Shown: piece by piece, positions 9,067-17,617 of the stretch
How the letters are laid out: every line of letters begins with the position of its first letter
Numbering within the stretch: the first letter of the stretch is position 1
Origin: CASPLG01 sp965120375
GTDB taxonomy: Bacteria; Bacillota; Clostridia; Oscillospirales; Acutalibacteraceae
Direction of reading: 5' to 3'
DNA length: 64,000 bases
Assembly (NCBI GenBank): GCA_965120375.1
Contig: CBCPMW010000014.1
Location: forward strand, 62,001 to 126,000
Made by a program: the position numbers and the translations under genes
The notes under the pieces: generated by a model
Database searches by the model: none
Told to the model about the DNA's origin: nothing
The model's input: the letters and a program-made list of their open reading frames with translations, nothing else

Positions 9067-9495
9067 TTAATCTTTTCTCTTCGTGTTTTTTCTGTAGTCG
9101 AGGTAGTTTTGCAGTATTATAGTGGCTGAAACGGTATCGATTATATTTTTTCGCTTTTTACCTCGAGTGTTTGTTTCATTTAAATTCGCGGAAGCACTAA
9201 CAGTAGTTAAGCGTTCATCCCAAAGTTTTATTTCTAAATCTGTATATCTTTTTAAGGTTTTGCAAAACACATTTGCATTTTTTGAACTTTCTCCAAAAGT
9301 TCCGTCCATATTTTTTGGAAGTCCAACTATAATGAGCTGAGCTTTTCGAGAAAAAGCTAACTCAGCTACTTTTTTTGCTAGAATTTCTCTATTTTTTTCA
9401 ACTATTAAGCTCAGAGGAAAAGCTAAAATCTCAGACTTATCGCATATTGCAAGGCCGGTTCTAACTAATCCTAAATCAACTGAAATTATAATCAT
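9067..9495 (-). CDS. ruvX: Holliday junction resolvase-like RuvX (YqgF)
   Basis: A 142-residue RNase H-fold protein with the family motifs VDLGLVRTGLA, VGLPKNMDG, WDERLTT and IIDTVSA, which supply its acidic active-site residues. Family members act in 16S pre-rRNA 5' end processing and/or recombination. It is transcribed leftward, divergent from the heat-shock operon. Confidence 0.92.
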   Translation of the reverse strand: MIIISVDLGLVRTGLAICDKSEILAFPLSLIVEKNREILAKKVAELAFSRKAQLIIVGLPKNMDGTFGESSKNANVFCKTLKRYTDLEIKLWDERLTTVSASANLNETNTRGKKRKNIIDTVSATIILQNYLDYRKNTKRKD

Positions 9496-9601
9496 TTTTT
9501 GTTCATCCTTTTGTGGAAGGTAGGTTCCCCTATAAATTATATATATAAGATATAAAGTTTTTTCAATAGATTATGTTTACAATTAATTTACAAATTTGAT
9601 G

Positions 9602-9630
9602 TTGACATGGGAGGCAAATGATGATAAAGT
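9602..9630 (+). promoter_or_regulatory. Housekeeping-type promoter of the hrcA operon
   Basis: TTGACA at 9602-9607, a 17-base spacer and TAAAGT at 9625-9630. Transcription would begin next to the CIRCE element that follows. Confidence 0.65.
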
Positions 9631-9638
9631 ATATTATG

Positions 9639-9665
9639 TTAGCACTCAACAGGGGAGACTGCTAA
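9639..9665 (+). promoter_or_regulatory. CIRCE operator for HrcA
   Basis: TTAGCACTC, nine spacer bases, then GACTGCTAA. This is the classic CIRCE inverted repeat with a single mismatch in the right arm. It sits just downstream of the promoter and upstream of hrcA, so HrcA bound here should repress the whole hrcA-grpE-dnaK-dnaJ operon until heat or folding stress. Confidence 0.92.
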
Positions 9666-9689
9666 TTCCCTATAAAAGAGGTGAAAGAG

Positions 9690-10721
9690 GTGAATTTTGG
9701 AGAAAGAAAACGTAAAATTTTATCTATAATTATCAAAAAACACATTGAATCTGGAACTCCTATAGGTTCTAAAACTGTATGTCAGGCTCTTGATATATCA
9801 GTTTCTTCCGCTACAGTTAGAAATGAAATGGCGGAACTTTCAGATTTAGGGTATCTTGACCAGCCGCACACTTCTGCTGGGAGAACCCCTTCTTACTTAG
9901 GGTACAGGATGTATGTAAACAGGCTGATGAGATCTACTGGAATTTCTAGCGAAGAAAAAAATTTTATAGATGGAGTGCTTTGTTCAGCTGCAGAAAATCC
10001 AGAACAGTTGCTTAATGAAACAGCTAGATTACTTTCAAGGATTACGAATTTCACAGCGGTTTTAACTGCTCCACCGAGCTATGAAGCCAGGGTTCGGGAC
10101 GTAAAGTTTATAATAACTGGAAAACATACTGCTATGCTGGTTTTGATGACAACGACTGGAACTGTTCAAAATAAGCTATTTAGGTGTAGCTATAACATAA
10201 CAGAAGAGTTGGTTGAAGCTTTTGAAAAACTTGTTAACGAAAAATTTAAGGGGAAACTTCTAAGGGATATAAATCCCGAGTCCATGAATATGGTAGTTTC
10301 TAAGAAAAGTGATCTGTTTGTTCTTATGTCACCTGTTTTAAATGCTCTTATGGAGGCGTCAAGAGAGGCTTTAGAAATTCAGATAAAAACTTCTGGAGAA
10401 GCGAATTTACTTAGAACGAGTGAACTTACTCCTAGCGACGTAATACAGGCGTTTAAGTTTTTAAGAGATAAAGACGAGGTTTTGAAGATACTTTTTTGCC
10501 GAGAAAGAGGTATAAATGTTTTGATAGGTGAAGAGGATCTGGGATCTGGACTAGAAAATGTCAGTATGATAACAGCCAGGTATAGTGTGGACGGGAGGTC
10601 AGGAGCAATGGGAATTGTGGGGCCACTTAGAATGGACTATGAAAGTTTAGTGTCTAAGATAGACTATTTATCTGGGGCTGTGGGGGGATGGCTAGAAAGG
10701 ATTCTTGAAATAGAAACGTAA
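9690..10721 (+). CDS. hrcA: Heat-inducible transcription repressor HrcA
   Basis: Repressor of class I heat-shock genes through the CIRCE site directly upstream. The N-terminal winged helix is visible (KILSIIIKKHIESGTPIGSK, then SSATVRNEMAELSDLGYL), followed by the family's GAF-like regulatory region. The start is taken as GTG 9690, six bases after GAGGTG; an in-frame GTG at 9681 has a poor site. The product is 343 residues, a normal length. The repressor heads the operon it controls. Confidence 0.95.
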   Translation: MNFGERKRKILSIIIKKHIESGTPIGSKTVCQALDISVSSATVRNEMAELSDLGYLDQPHTSAGRTPSYLGYRMYVNRLMRSTGISSEEKNFIDGVLCSAAENPEQLLNETARLLSRITNFTAVLTAPPSYEARVRDVKFIITGKHTAMLVLMTTTGTVQNKLFRCSYNITEELVEAFEKLVNEKFKGKLLRDINPESMNMVVSKKSDLFVLMSPVLNALMEASREALEIQIKTSGEANLLRTSELTPSDVIQAFKFLRDKDEVLKILFCRERGINVLIGEEDLGSGLENVSMITARYSVDGRSGAMGIVGPLRMDYESLVSKIDYLSGAVGGWLERILEIET

Positions 10722-10757
10722 ATATTAAAATTTTTATTTTAGAAGGGGAGCTTTCAA

Positions 10758-11282
10758 TTGGAATTTGATGAAAAAATATCTGAAACAAGTTTAGAAGATG
10801 ATTTGGAAGAAAGCGCTGTAGAAGAAAATAAATATGATGAAGAAATTCTAAATCTTCAAAATGAACTTGCAGAGTGTAGGGAAAAGTTTATGAGGACGGC
10901 AGCTGAATACGATAACTTTCGCAAAAGAACAGAAAAAGAAAAACTTCAAATCTATTCAAATGCTACGTCAAAAGCCATTTTAAGTATTTTACCGGCAATA
11001 GACAGTCTAGAAATGGCAGAGAAATCAGCAGAAGGGGGGAGTGAAGACTACAAAAAAGGATTTTTGATGGTAAAAGCTCAGTTTAATGAAGCTTTGAAAT
11101 CGCTTGGGGTTGAACCCTTTGGGGAAGTAGGAGATGAATTTAATCCAGATCTTCATAACGCGGTTTCGCATATAAAAGATGAAGATAATGAAGGGGAAAA
11201 TTTAGTTTCTGAGGTTTTTCAAAAAGGTTATAAATTACAAGAAAAGGTTATACGGCACGCTATGGTGCAAGTTACAAACTAA
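10758..11282 (+). CDS. grpE: Nucleotide exchange factor GrpE
   Basis: Releases ADP from DnaK and so drives the chaperone cycle. The 174-residue protein has an acidic N-terminal tail, a long coiled coil (about residues 30-80, containing RTAAEYDNFRKRTEKEK) and the C-terminal beta domain ending in EKVIRHAMVQV. The start is TTG 10758 behind AAGGGGAG. It lies between hrcA and dnaK. Confidence 0.95.
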   Translation: MEFDEKISETSLEDDLEESAVEENKYDEEILNLQNELAECREKFMRTAAEYDNFRKRTEKEKLQIYSNATSKAILSILPAIDSLEMAEKSAEGGSEDYKKGFLMVKAQFNEALKSLGVEPFGEVGDEFNPDLHNAVSHIKDEDNEGENLVSEVFQKGYKLQEKVIRHAMVQVTN

Positions 11283-11317
11283 AAAATAAATAGATTAAAA
11301 TATCAGGAGGAATGAAA

Positions 11318-13162
11318 ATGGCTAAAATAATAGGGATAGATTTAGGGACAACAAATTCATGTGTATCGGTTATAGAAGGAGGAGAACCGGTAGTAATCGC
11401 AAATGCAGAAGGAACTAGAACAACACCTTCGGTGGTTGCTTTTTCTAAAACTGGAGAAAGAATGGTCGGTCAAGTTGCAAAACGTCAAGCAGTTACAAAT
11501 CCAGATAGAACTGTGATTTCAATAAAAAGAGAAATGGGAACTGATTACAAAGTTAGAATAGATGATAAATCCTATTCTCCTCAGGAAATTTCTGCGATGA
11601 TTCTACAAAAATTAAAAGCGGATGCTGAATCTTACCTCGGGGAGACTGTTCGTGAAGCTGTCATTACAGTTCCAGCTTACTTTACAGATGCTCAAAGGCA
11701 AGCAACAAAGGACGCTGGAAAAATCGCAGGGCTTGATGTTAAAAGAATTATAAATGAACCGACCGCAGCAGCGCTTTCTTATGGAGTTGACAAGGAAAAC
11801 GATCAAAAAGTTATGGTATATGACCTTGGAGGAGGAACTTTCGATGTTTCGATTATTGAAATGGGTGACGGAGTTCAAGAGGTTTTAGCGACGGCTGGAA
11901 ACAATAGACTTGGAGGAGACGATTTTGACCAAAGAATAATTGATTGGATGATTAGCTCTTTCAAAGCGGAATCTGGAATAGATCTTAGAAACGATAAAAT
12001 GGCAATGCAAAGGCTTAAAGAAGCGGCTGAAAAGGCTAAGATTGAGCTTTCCGGCGTAACATCTACTGCTATTAATCTTCCGTTTATTACAGCGGATGCT
12101 TCCGGGCCAAAACATCTAGATTTAAATCTTACAAGAGCCAAGTTTAATGAGTTGACTTCTGACCTTGTTGAAAAAACGATGGCGCCTGTCCGTCAAGCTC
12201 TTTCGGATTCAGGTCTTTCAATTTCTCAAATAGATAAAGTTCTTATGGTCGGTGGTTCGTCTAGAATTCCAGCAGTTCAAGATGCTGTAAAAGATTTTAT
12301 TGGGAAAGAACCGTTTAAAGGTATAAATCCGGATGAATGTGTTGCGATCGGGGCAGCAATTCAAGGTGGGGTCCTGGGAGGAGATGTACAAGGTTTACTT
12401 CTTTTAGATGTAACTCCACTTTCACTCGGAATTGAAACTATGGGTGGGGTTATGACTAAAGTTATAGAAAGAAATACAACTATCCCAACTAAAAAAAGTC
12501 AGGTTTTCTCAACTGCGGCAGATGGCCAAACTCAAGTTGAAGTTAATGTTTTGCAAGGTGAGCGTGAATTTGCACGCGACAATAAACAGTTAGGTCTGTT
12601 TAAACTTGACGGAATTGCTCCAGCTCCAAGGGGAGTACCTCAGATTGAAGTCACTTTTGACATCGACGCTAATGGTATAGTAAATGTCAGCGCAAAAGAC
12701 CGCGGAACTGGAAAAGAACAACATATCACTATTACATCTAGTACAAATATGTCGAAAGATGATATAGATAAAGCTATAAAAGATGCCGAAGCATATGCAG
12801 CTGAAGATAAAAAACGTCGTGAAGAAATAGATTCGAAAAATGAAGCTGAAAATCTTTGCTATTCTGTAGAAAAGCTTTTGAAAGATTCCGGTGACAAAAT
12901 TGAGTCCGTTGATAAAGAAAATCTTGAGAAAAAAGTTTCAAGTTTGCGCCAAGCAATCTCTGGAAACAATGTTGAAGAAATAAAAAATGGTCGAGAAGAT
13001 TTACAAAAGCTTATGTTCGAGGTATCTACAAAACTTTATCAAAAATCAGCTCAAGACCAAGCTTCTGGTCAAACTGAAAATGCTGGAGCGGGAGAAAATA
13101 CCGCAGGAGGAGAAAAGGTTTACGATGCCGACTTTAAAGATGTTGACAGTGATAAAAAGTAA
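11318..13162 (+). CDS. dnaK: Chaperone DnaK (Hsp70)
   Basis: ATP-dependent folding chaperone. The 614-residue sequence has the phosphate-binding GIDLGTTNSCVSV at its start, DLGGGTFDVSI in the ATPase domain, the hydrophobic linker GLLLLDVTPLSLGIE and the substrate domain with a charged C-terminal tail. The start is ATG 11318, seven bases after AGGAGG (11305-11310); an ATG at 11312 is only one base from that site. It is expressed from the CIRCE-controlled operon. Confidence 0.98.
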   Translation: MAKIIGIDLGTTNSCVSVIEGGEPVVIANAEGTRTTPSVVAFSKTGERMVGQVAKRQAVTNPDRTVISIKREMGTDYKVRIDDKSYSPQEISAMILQKLKADAESYLGETVREAVITVPAYFTDAQRQATKDAGKIAGLDVKRIINEPTAAALSYGVDKENDQKVMVYDLGGGTFDVSIIEMGDGVQEVLATAGNNRLGGDDFDQRIIDWMISSFKAESGIDLRNDKMAMQRLKEAAEKAKIELSGVTSTAINLPFITADASGPKHLDLNLTRAKFNELTSDLVEKTMAPVRQALSDSGLSISQIDKVLMVGGSSRIPAVQDAVKDFIGKEPFKGINPDECVAIGAAIQGGVLGGDVQGLLLLDVTPLSLGIETMGGVMTKVIERNTTIPTKKSQVFSTAADGQTQVEVNVLQGEREFARDNKQLGLFKLDGIAPAPRGVPQIEVTFDIDANGIVNVSAKDRGTGKEQHITITSSTNMSKDDIDKAIKDAEAYAAEDKKRREEIDSKNEAENLCYSVEKLLKDSGDKIESVDKENLEKKVSSLRQAISGNNVEEIKNGREDLQKLMFEVSTKLYQKSAQDQASGQTENAGAGENTAGGEKVYDADFKDVDSDKK

Positions 13163-13265
13163 AATTTGTAGGAAAACGTTTAGAGTTAGGAGTTTGTCTA
13201 ATTTACAGCAAAGGATTTAGTGAGGCTGTTTGATATAAAATTTTTGTGGAAGGAGATGAATACAC

Positions 13266-14429
13266 TTGGCAGAAAAAAGAGATTTTTATGAAGTCTTAGG
13301 GCTAAGTAAAAATGCTTCTGATGATGAAATTAAAAAATCTTATAGAAAACTTGCAAAAAAATATCATCCAGACCTCAACCCCGGGAATAAAGAGACGGAA
13401 GCTAAGTTTAAAGAAGTAAGTGAAGCTTATGAGGTTCTGTCAGATAAAAGTAAAAAGGCTAATTACGATAGATTCGGTCATGCTGGAGTTGATCCCTCTT
13501 ATTCAGAAGGAGCTGGTGGGTACAGTTATTCGGGAGCGGGTCCGTTTAGCGAAGGCTTTGACATAAATGATATATTTAGTAATATTTTTAACGGATTTGA
13601 AGGGTTTGGTCAAAGATCTGGTAGAAACAGTCAAAATGCTTCAAGAAGAGGATCAGATATCGAAACAGTTATAAATATCACTTTTGAAGAGGCAGCAAAA
13701 GGGTGTGTAAAAAAAGTAGCGTACCAAAGGATAGATATTTGTAGTCAATGCAACGGTAGTGGAGCGAAAGATGGAGCTACCCCGATAGTTTGTCCGCTTT
13801 GTAAGGGCTATGGTCAAGTTACGATAAGTCAGAAAACTCCTTTTGGTATTATGCAGACTACAAGAACATGTGACAGATGCAGAGGGGCAGGAAAAGTTAT
13901 CGATAATCCATGTCATGTTTGCCGTGGCGACGGAAGGGTTAGAACTAATAAAACGGTTGAAATAAATGTTCCAGCTGGGGTGGATAATGATCAAGTTTTA
14001 AACGTAAGAGAACATGGAAACGCTGGGGCAAATGGCGGTAAATTTGGTGACTTACATGTGTTTGTAAACGTAGGGTCTCATCCAATATTTAAGAGAAAAG
14101 GCAGTGATATAATATGTGAAATGCCAATTACTTTTACTCAAGCGGCACTTGGAGCAGATGTTACAGTTCCAACTTTAGATGGAAAAGTAGAGTATCATTT
14201 GCATGCGGGAACTCAGCCAGGCGATATGTTTCGTCTAAAAGGTAAAGGAATTCCTAATATTCACGGGCGCGGTCGAGGGGACCAATTTGTAAAAGTAAAC
14301 ATAGAGATTCCAAAAGGTCTTTCAAACGAGCAAAGGGAAGCTTTGAAAAAATTTGAGGAGATAACAAATGAAAAGAATTATCAAAAAAGGAAAGGATTTT
14401 TTGATAAGATAAAAGAGATTTTCGGATAA
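13266..14429 (+). CDS. dnaJ: Chaperone DnaJ (Hsp40)
   Basis: Co-chaperone that delivers unfolded clients and stimulates DnaK ATP hydrolysis. The 387-residue protein has a J domain with HPD near residue 36, a Gly/Phe/Ser-rich linker, four zinc-binding CxxCxGxG repeats (CSQCNGSG, CPLCKGYG, CDRCRGAG, CHVCRGDG) and the C-terminal substrate domain. The start is TTG 13266 behind AAGGAGATG. It is the last gene of the heat-shock operon and converges on sigK. Confidence 0.97.
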   Translation: MAEKRDFYEVLGLSKNASDDEIKKSYRKLAKKYHPDLNPGNKETEAKFKEVSEAYEVLSDKSKKANYDRFGHAGVDPSYSEGAGGYSYSGAGPFSEGFDINDIFSNIFNGFEGFGQRSGRNSQNASRRGSDIETVINITFEEAAKGCVKKVAYQRIDICSQCNGSGAKDGATPIVCPLCKGYGQVTISQKTPFGIMQTTRTCDRCRGAGKVIDNPCHVCRGDGRVRTNKTVEINVPAGVDNDQVLNVREHGNAGANGGKFGDLHVFVNVGSHPIFKRKGSDIICEMPITFTQAALGADVTVPTLDGKVEYHLHAGTQPGDMFRLKGKGIPNIHGRGRGDQFVKVNIEIPKGLSNEQREALKKFEEITNEKNYQKRKGFFDKIKEIFG

Positions 14430-14434
14430 AAAGT

Positions 14435-15133
14435 TTATTCTAAAAACGCTTTTTTTAAAGTAGATATGACTTTTTTCTCGATTCTTGAGACGTATGAACG
14501 GGATATACCAAGCCTTTTTGCAACTTCGCGCTGAGGCAAGGATTTTATCCCGTTTAGTCCGTATCTTAGAGAAATTATAATTCTTTCTCTTGGCGTTAAG
14601 TGTGATATACAGAATTTGTTTAACTTATCTATATTGATTTTTGTTTCTACAGTGTCGGAAACAGATTCATCTGTAGCGATTGTATCTATCAGTGTTAGAG
14701 TATTTCCATTTTTATCAGTTTCTATAGGTTCGTGAAGGGATAAATCAAGAGAAGTCTTTTTTGTATTTCTAAAGTGCATTAAGACTTCGTTTTCTATACA
14801 TCTGGAGGCGTAACTTGAAAGCTTAGTTTTCTTAGATCCGTCAAATGTGTTTATCGCTTTTATAAGTCCTATAGTCCCTATAGAAATTAAGTCATCTTGG
14901 TCAATTTTTGAACTATGATATTTTTTAGTTATATGAGCTACAAGTCTTAGATTATGTTTTATTAATTTTTCGCGAGCATTTTTGTCACCTTGACTTAAAA
15001 GATCTATGTACTTTTTTTCCTCTTTTTGAGACAAAGGTTTAGGAAACACATTAGGTGAGATTACGTGCAGTATAAAAAAAGCTAAACTGCTTAATATAGA
15101 CTGAATTTCGAGAAAAAACAAAGAAATCACCAA
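14435..15133 (-). CDS. sigK: Sporulation sigma factor SigK (pro-sigma-K form)
   Basis: Late mother-cell sigma factor of endospore formation. The 232-residue protein begins with a hydrophobic pro-sequence of about 28 residues, then the conserved FPKPLSQKEEKKY. Region 2 (NLRLVAHITKKY, LISIGTIGLIKAI, YASRCIENEVLM) and region 4 with its helix-turn-helix (LPQREVAKRLGISRSYVSRI) follow. The pro-sequence normally requires proteolytic removal by SpoIVFB. The gene is one uninterrupted frame, with no skin-type element. SigE is the nearest alternative, but the N-terminus fits SigK better. Confidence 0.92.
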   Translation of the reverse strand: MVISLFFLEIQSILSSLAFFILHVISPNVFPKPLSQKEEKKYIDLLSQGDKNAREKLIKHNLRLVAHITKKYHSSKIDQDDLISIGTIGLIKAINTFDGSKKTKLSSYASRCIENEVLMHFRNTKKTSLDLSLHEPIETDKNGNTLTLIDTIATDESVSDTVETKINIDKLNKFCISHLTPRERIIISLRYGLNGIKSLPQREVAKRLGISRSYVSRIEKKVISTLKKAFLE

Positions 15134-15314
15134 CTAAAATTTATTTTTATTAGAATTTTATTCATGCTGTTTGGATATTGTTACATTAACTTTCTAGATT
15201 TATAATTAAAATTGTTTTTTTTTAACAGATTGATTCCTAATTTGAGAAGTATTATGGATACTTTTGTTATCTAGTGTTATAATTAGACTTAGAATATACC
15301 TTGAGGTGAAATTA

Positions 15315-15854
15315 ATGAATATATGGCACGATATAGACTATAAACTTGTAACCCCTGAAAAATTTATGGCCGTAATTGAAATTCCTAAAGGAAGCAAAAC
15401 CAAATATGAGCTTGATAAGAATACAGGGATGTTAAGACTTGATAGAATACTTTATACGTCTACACATTATCCAGCAAGTTATGGCTTTATACCTAGGACT
15501 TATGGTGATGATTTAGATCCACTGGATGCTTTAGTCTTATGTTCCCAGCACATCTATCCAATGACTTTAGTTGAATGTCATCCCATCGGGGTAATAACTA
15601 TGATTGATAGCGGTAGCCGTGACGAAAAAATAATTTGTGTACCGACAAGTGATCCAAACTACAATACATACACTGACATATCACAGTTGCCGGACCATAT
15701 TTTTGAAGAAATGAAACACTTTTTTTCAGTCTATAAAAATTTAGAAAATAAACATACAGCGGTCGACGGTGTAATGGGACGTAGTACAGCAGTAAAAATT
15801 ATTTCTGAGGCGATAAAAGCTTACAACAAAAAATTTCAGATGCTAACAGAATAA
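15315..15854 (+). CDS. ppa: Inorganic pyrophosphatase (family I)
   Basis: Hydrolyses pyrophosphate from biosynthetic reactions. The 179-residue protein has the family I segments IEIPKGSKTKYELDK, YPASYGFIPRTYGDDLDPLD and a following conserved core with the metal-binding aspartates. The start is ATG 15315, with GAGGTG at 15303-15308; the frame is open further upstream but that part is unlikely to be translated. It is followed by prfB after 25 bases. Confidence 0.95.
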   Translation: MNIWHDIDYKLVTPEKFMAVIEIPKGSKTKYELDKNTGMLRLDRILYTSTHYPASYGFIPRTYGDDLDPLDALVLCSQHIYPMTLVECHPIGVITMIDSGSRDEKIICVPTSDPNYNTYTDISQLPDHIFEEMKHFFSVYKNLENKHTAVDGVMGRSTAVKIISEAIKAYNKKFQMLTE

Positions 15855-15879
15855 GATTATTTAAGGGGTGTGATTTAGA

Positions 15880-16992
15880 ATTTTACAGTTTGAAGAGATA
15901 AAACTTGATTTAGATGAATTAAAATCAAAGATAAAAAATTTAGAAGAAGCTCTAGGAATAACTGAACTTAAAAGTGATTTACCTGAACTAGAAAAAAAGA
16001 CAATTGATCCTGATTTTTGGAATTCAGCTGATGAATCTAAAAAAATATTAAATAAAATAAGTTCCATAAAATCTAAAATTTCAAAATATGAAAATTTGAA
16101 AACAAAATATGAAGATTTGTGTACACTTGTAGATTTAGCAGATGAAGAACAAGAATTGTCTTTGTTAGATGAGTTAAAATCTCAATTAAAGGAGATATCC
16201 TGCGATTTAGAGGAGCAAACTTTGTCGACCTTTCTTACAGGTGAATATGATTCTGAAAATGCTATACTTAATTTTCATTCTGGAGCGGGTGGAACTGAAG
16301 CTCAAGATTGGGTAGAGATGCTTTGTCGTATGTATACACGATGGGGAGAAAAGCACGGATTCAAAGTTAAAATGTTAGATTTTTTAGACGGTGAAGAAGC
16401 AGGTCTTAAAAGTGCGTCTATACTTATTGAAGGGGAAAACGCTTATGGATTTCTTAAAGGAGAAATGGGCGTTCATAGGTTAGTTAGGATTTCACCGTTT
16501 GATGCGTCTGGAAGAAGACACACTTCGTTTGCCTCAATTGAAGTTATTCCAGAAATAAGTGACGAAATAGATGTCGAAATTGCACCTGACGATATAAAAA
16601 TGGATGTTTTTCGTGCAAGTGGAGCAGGAGGTCAACATGTAAATAAAACTTCGTCAGCTGTAAGATTGACGCACGTGCCAACCGGAATAGTTGTTGCGTG
16701 TCAAAATGAAAGGAGTCAGTTTCAAAACCGAGAAATGGCAATGAAAATGCTTAAATCTAAACTTCTTGAAATAAAAGAAAGGGAACACCTGGATAAAATT
16801 GAAGATATAAAAGGGGAACAAAAAGAAATAGGTTGGGGCTCTCAGATTAGATCATATGTCTTTATGCCTTATACACTTGTAAAAGATCATAGAACTGGTT
16901 TTGAAGTGGGAAATGTCCAGTCTGTTATGAATGGGGATTTAGACGGGATGATAAATGCATATTTAAGGAAAAACGTACTCGAATCTAGATAG
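15880..16992 (+). CDS. prfB: Peptide chain release factor 2, apparent AUU start
   Basis: Recognises UGA and UAA stop codons and releases the finished protein. The stop-recognition tripeptide SPF (RISPFDASGRRH) and the GGQ motif (SGAGGQHVNKT) are present. Family-like sequence extends upstream of the first canonical start (TTG 16096) for 72 codons, back to an ATT at 15880. The first residues, read as MLQFEEIKLDLDELKSK, align well with the usual RF2 N-terminus and give 370 residues, the normal length. A GGGGTG ribosome binding site lies nine bases before ATT; an in-frame UGA at 15871-15873 blocks further extension. The +1 frameshift site usual near codon 25 is not seen. Confidence 0.92.
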   Translation: MLQFEEIKLDLDELKSKIKNLEEALGITELKSDLPELEKKTIDPDFWNSADESKKILNKISSIKSKISKYENLKTKYEDLCTLVDLADEEQELSLLDELKSQLKEISCDLEEQTLSTFLTGEYDSENAILNFHSGAGGTEAQDWVEMLCRMYTRWGEKHGFKVKMLDFLDGEEAGLKSASILIEGENAYGFLKGEMGVHRLVRISPFDASGRRHTSFASIEVIPEISDEIDVEIAPDDIKMDVFRASGAGGQHVNKTSSAVRLTHVPTGIVVACQNERSQFQNREMAMKMLKSKLLEIKEREHLDKIEDIKGEQKEIGWGSQIRSYVFMPYTLVKDHRTGFEVGNVQSVMNGDLDGMINAYLRKNVLESR

Positions 16993-17148
16993 TATGTGAA
17001 GTTTAAATTTTTTTACAGGAAAATAGATAAATTTTTACCAAGTAGAGTTGTATTTTTATTTGATAATATAGATAAAATTCAAAAAGGGTGGAACTTTTGA
17101 TTAAGTGTGTAGCTTTTTAGATAAAAAATATGTTTTATTGTAAAAAAA

Positions 17149-17505
17149 TTAGTCTTTTTCGCTAGATCTTCCTACGAGAGAAGCTAAATAACCGAAAAAT
17201 ACGGCAGCAGATATTCCAGCAGCTGTGGAAGCCATACCGCCTGCGATGATTCCAATAATACCTTCTTCTTGGATCATTTCAACTACTCCTTTTGCCATAC
17301 AGTATCCAAAACCCGAAAGTGGAACTGTTGCACCTGCTCCTGCATACTCGACTATTGGTTCATATATTCCGAGAGCAGTTAAAATTACACCTGCAATTAC
17401 ATAGGAAACTAGTATTCTAGCTGGAGTTAGTTTTGTTTTATCTATTAAGATTTGAGCTATTACACATATAATTCCACCGACCCAGAAAGCATTAAAATAT
17501 TCCAA
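17149..17505 (-). CDS. spoVAE: Stage V sporulation protein AE (SpoVAE)
   Basis: Membrane protein of the SpoVA channel, which moves dipicolinic acid into and out of spores. The sequence FNAFWVGGIICVIAQILIDK and the following hydrophobic segments are typical. The start is taken as TTG 17505, directly behind AAAGGGGAG, giving 118 residues as in known SpoVAE; the open frame runs on upstream to 17571 but that extension is not family-like. The gene is alone, without the usual spoVAC and spoVAD neighbours. Confidence 0.88.
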   Translation of the reverse strand: MEYFNAFWVGGIICVIAQILIDKTKLTPARILVSYVIAGVILTALGIYEPIVEYAGAGATVPLSGFGYCMAKGVVEMIQEEGIIGIIAGGMASTAAGISAAVFFGYLASLVGRSSEKD

Positions 17506-17617
17506 AAAAATCTCCCCTTTTAGAAATATATGAATATTATTACTTAAATTTTCAATAATATTACTTTTCATTCTTTAATTTACGAAAATTTTGGACTTTT
17601 TAGGAGATGAAATTTGT

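Noticed and set aside
11612..12141. Several minus-strand open frames inside dnaK.
   Set aside because: They are antisense shadows of a strongly conserved coding region.
14435..15133. Interruption of sigK by a skin-type element.
   Set aside because: sigK is one continuous frame with both regions 2 and 4.
15871..15960. Programmed +1 frameshift in prfB.
   Set aside because: No CTTTGA-like slippery site exists near codon 25 and the coding sequence is continuous in one frame from 15880.
15861..16067. A minus-strand frame covering the upstream part of prfB.
   Set aside because: The plus strand here encodes the RF2 N-terminal domain, so the minus-strand frame is a shadow.
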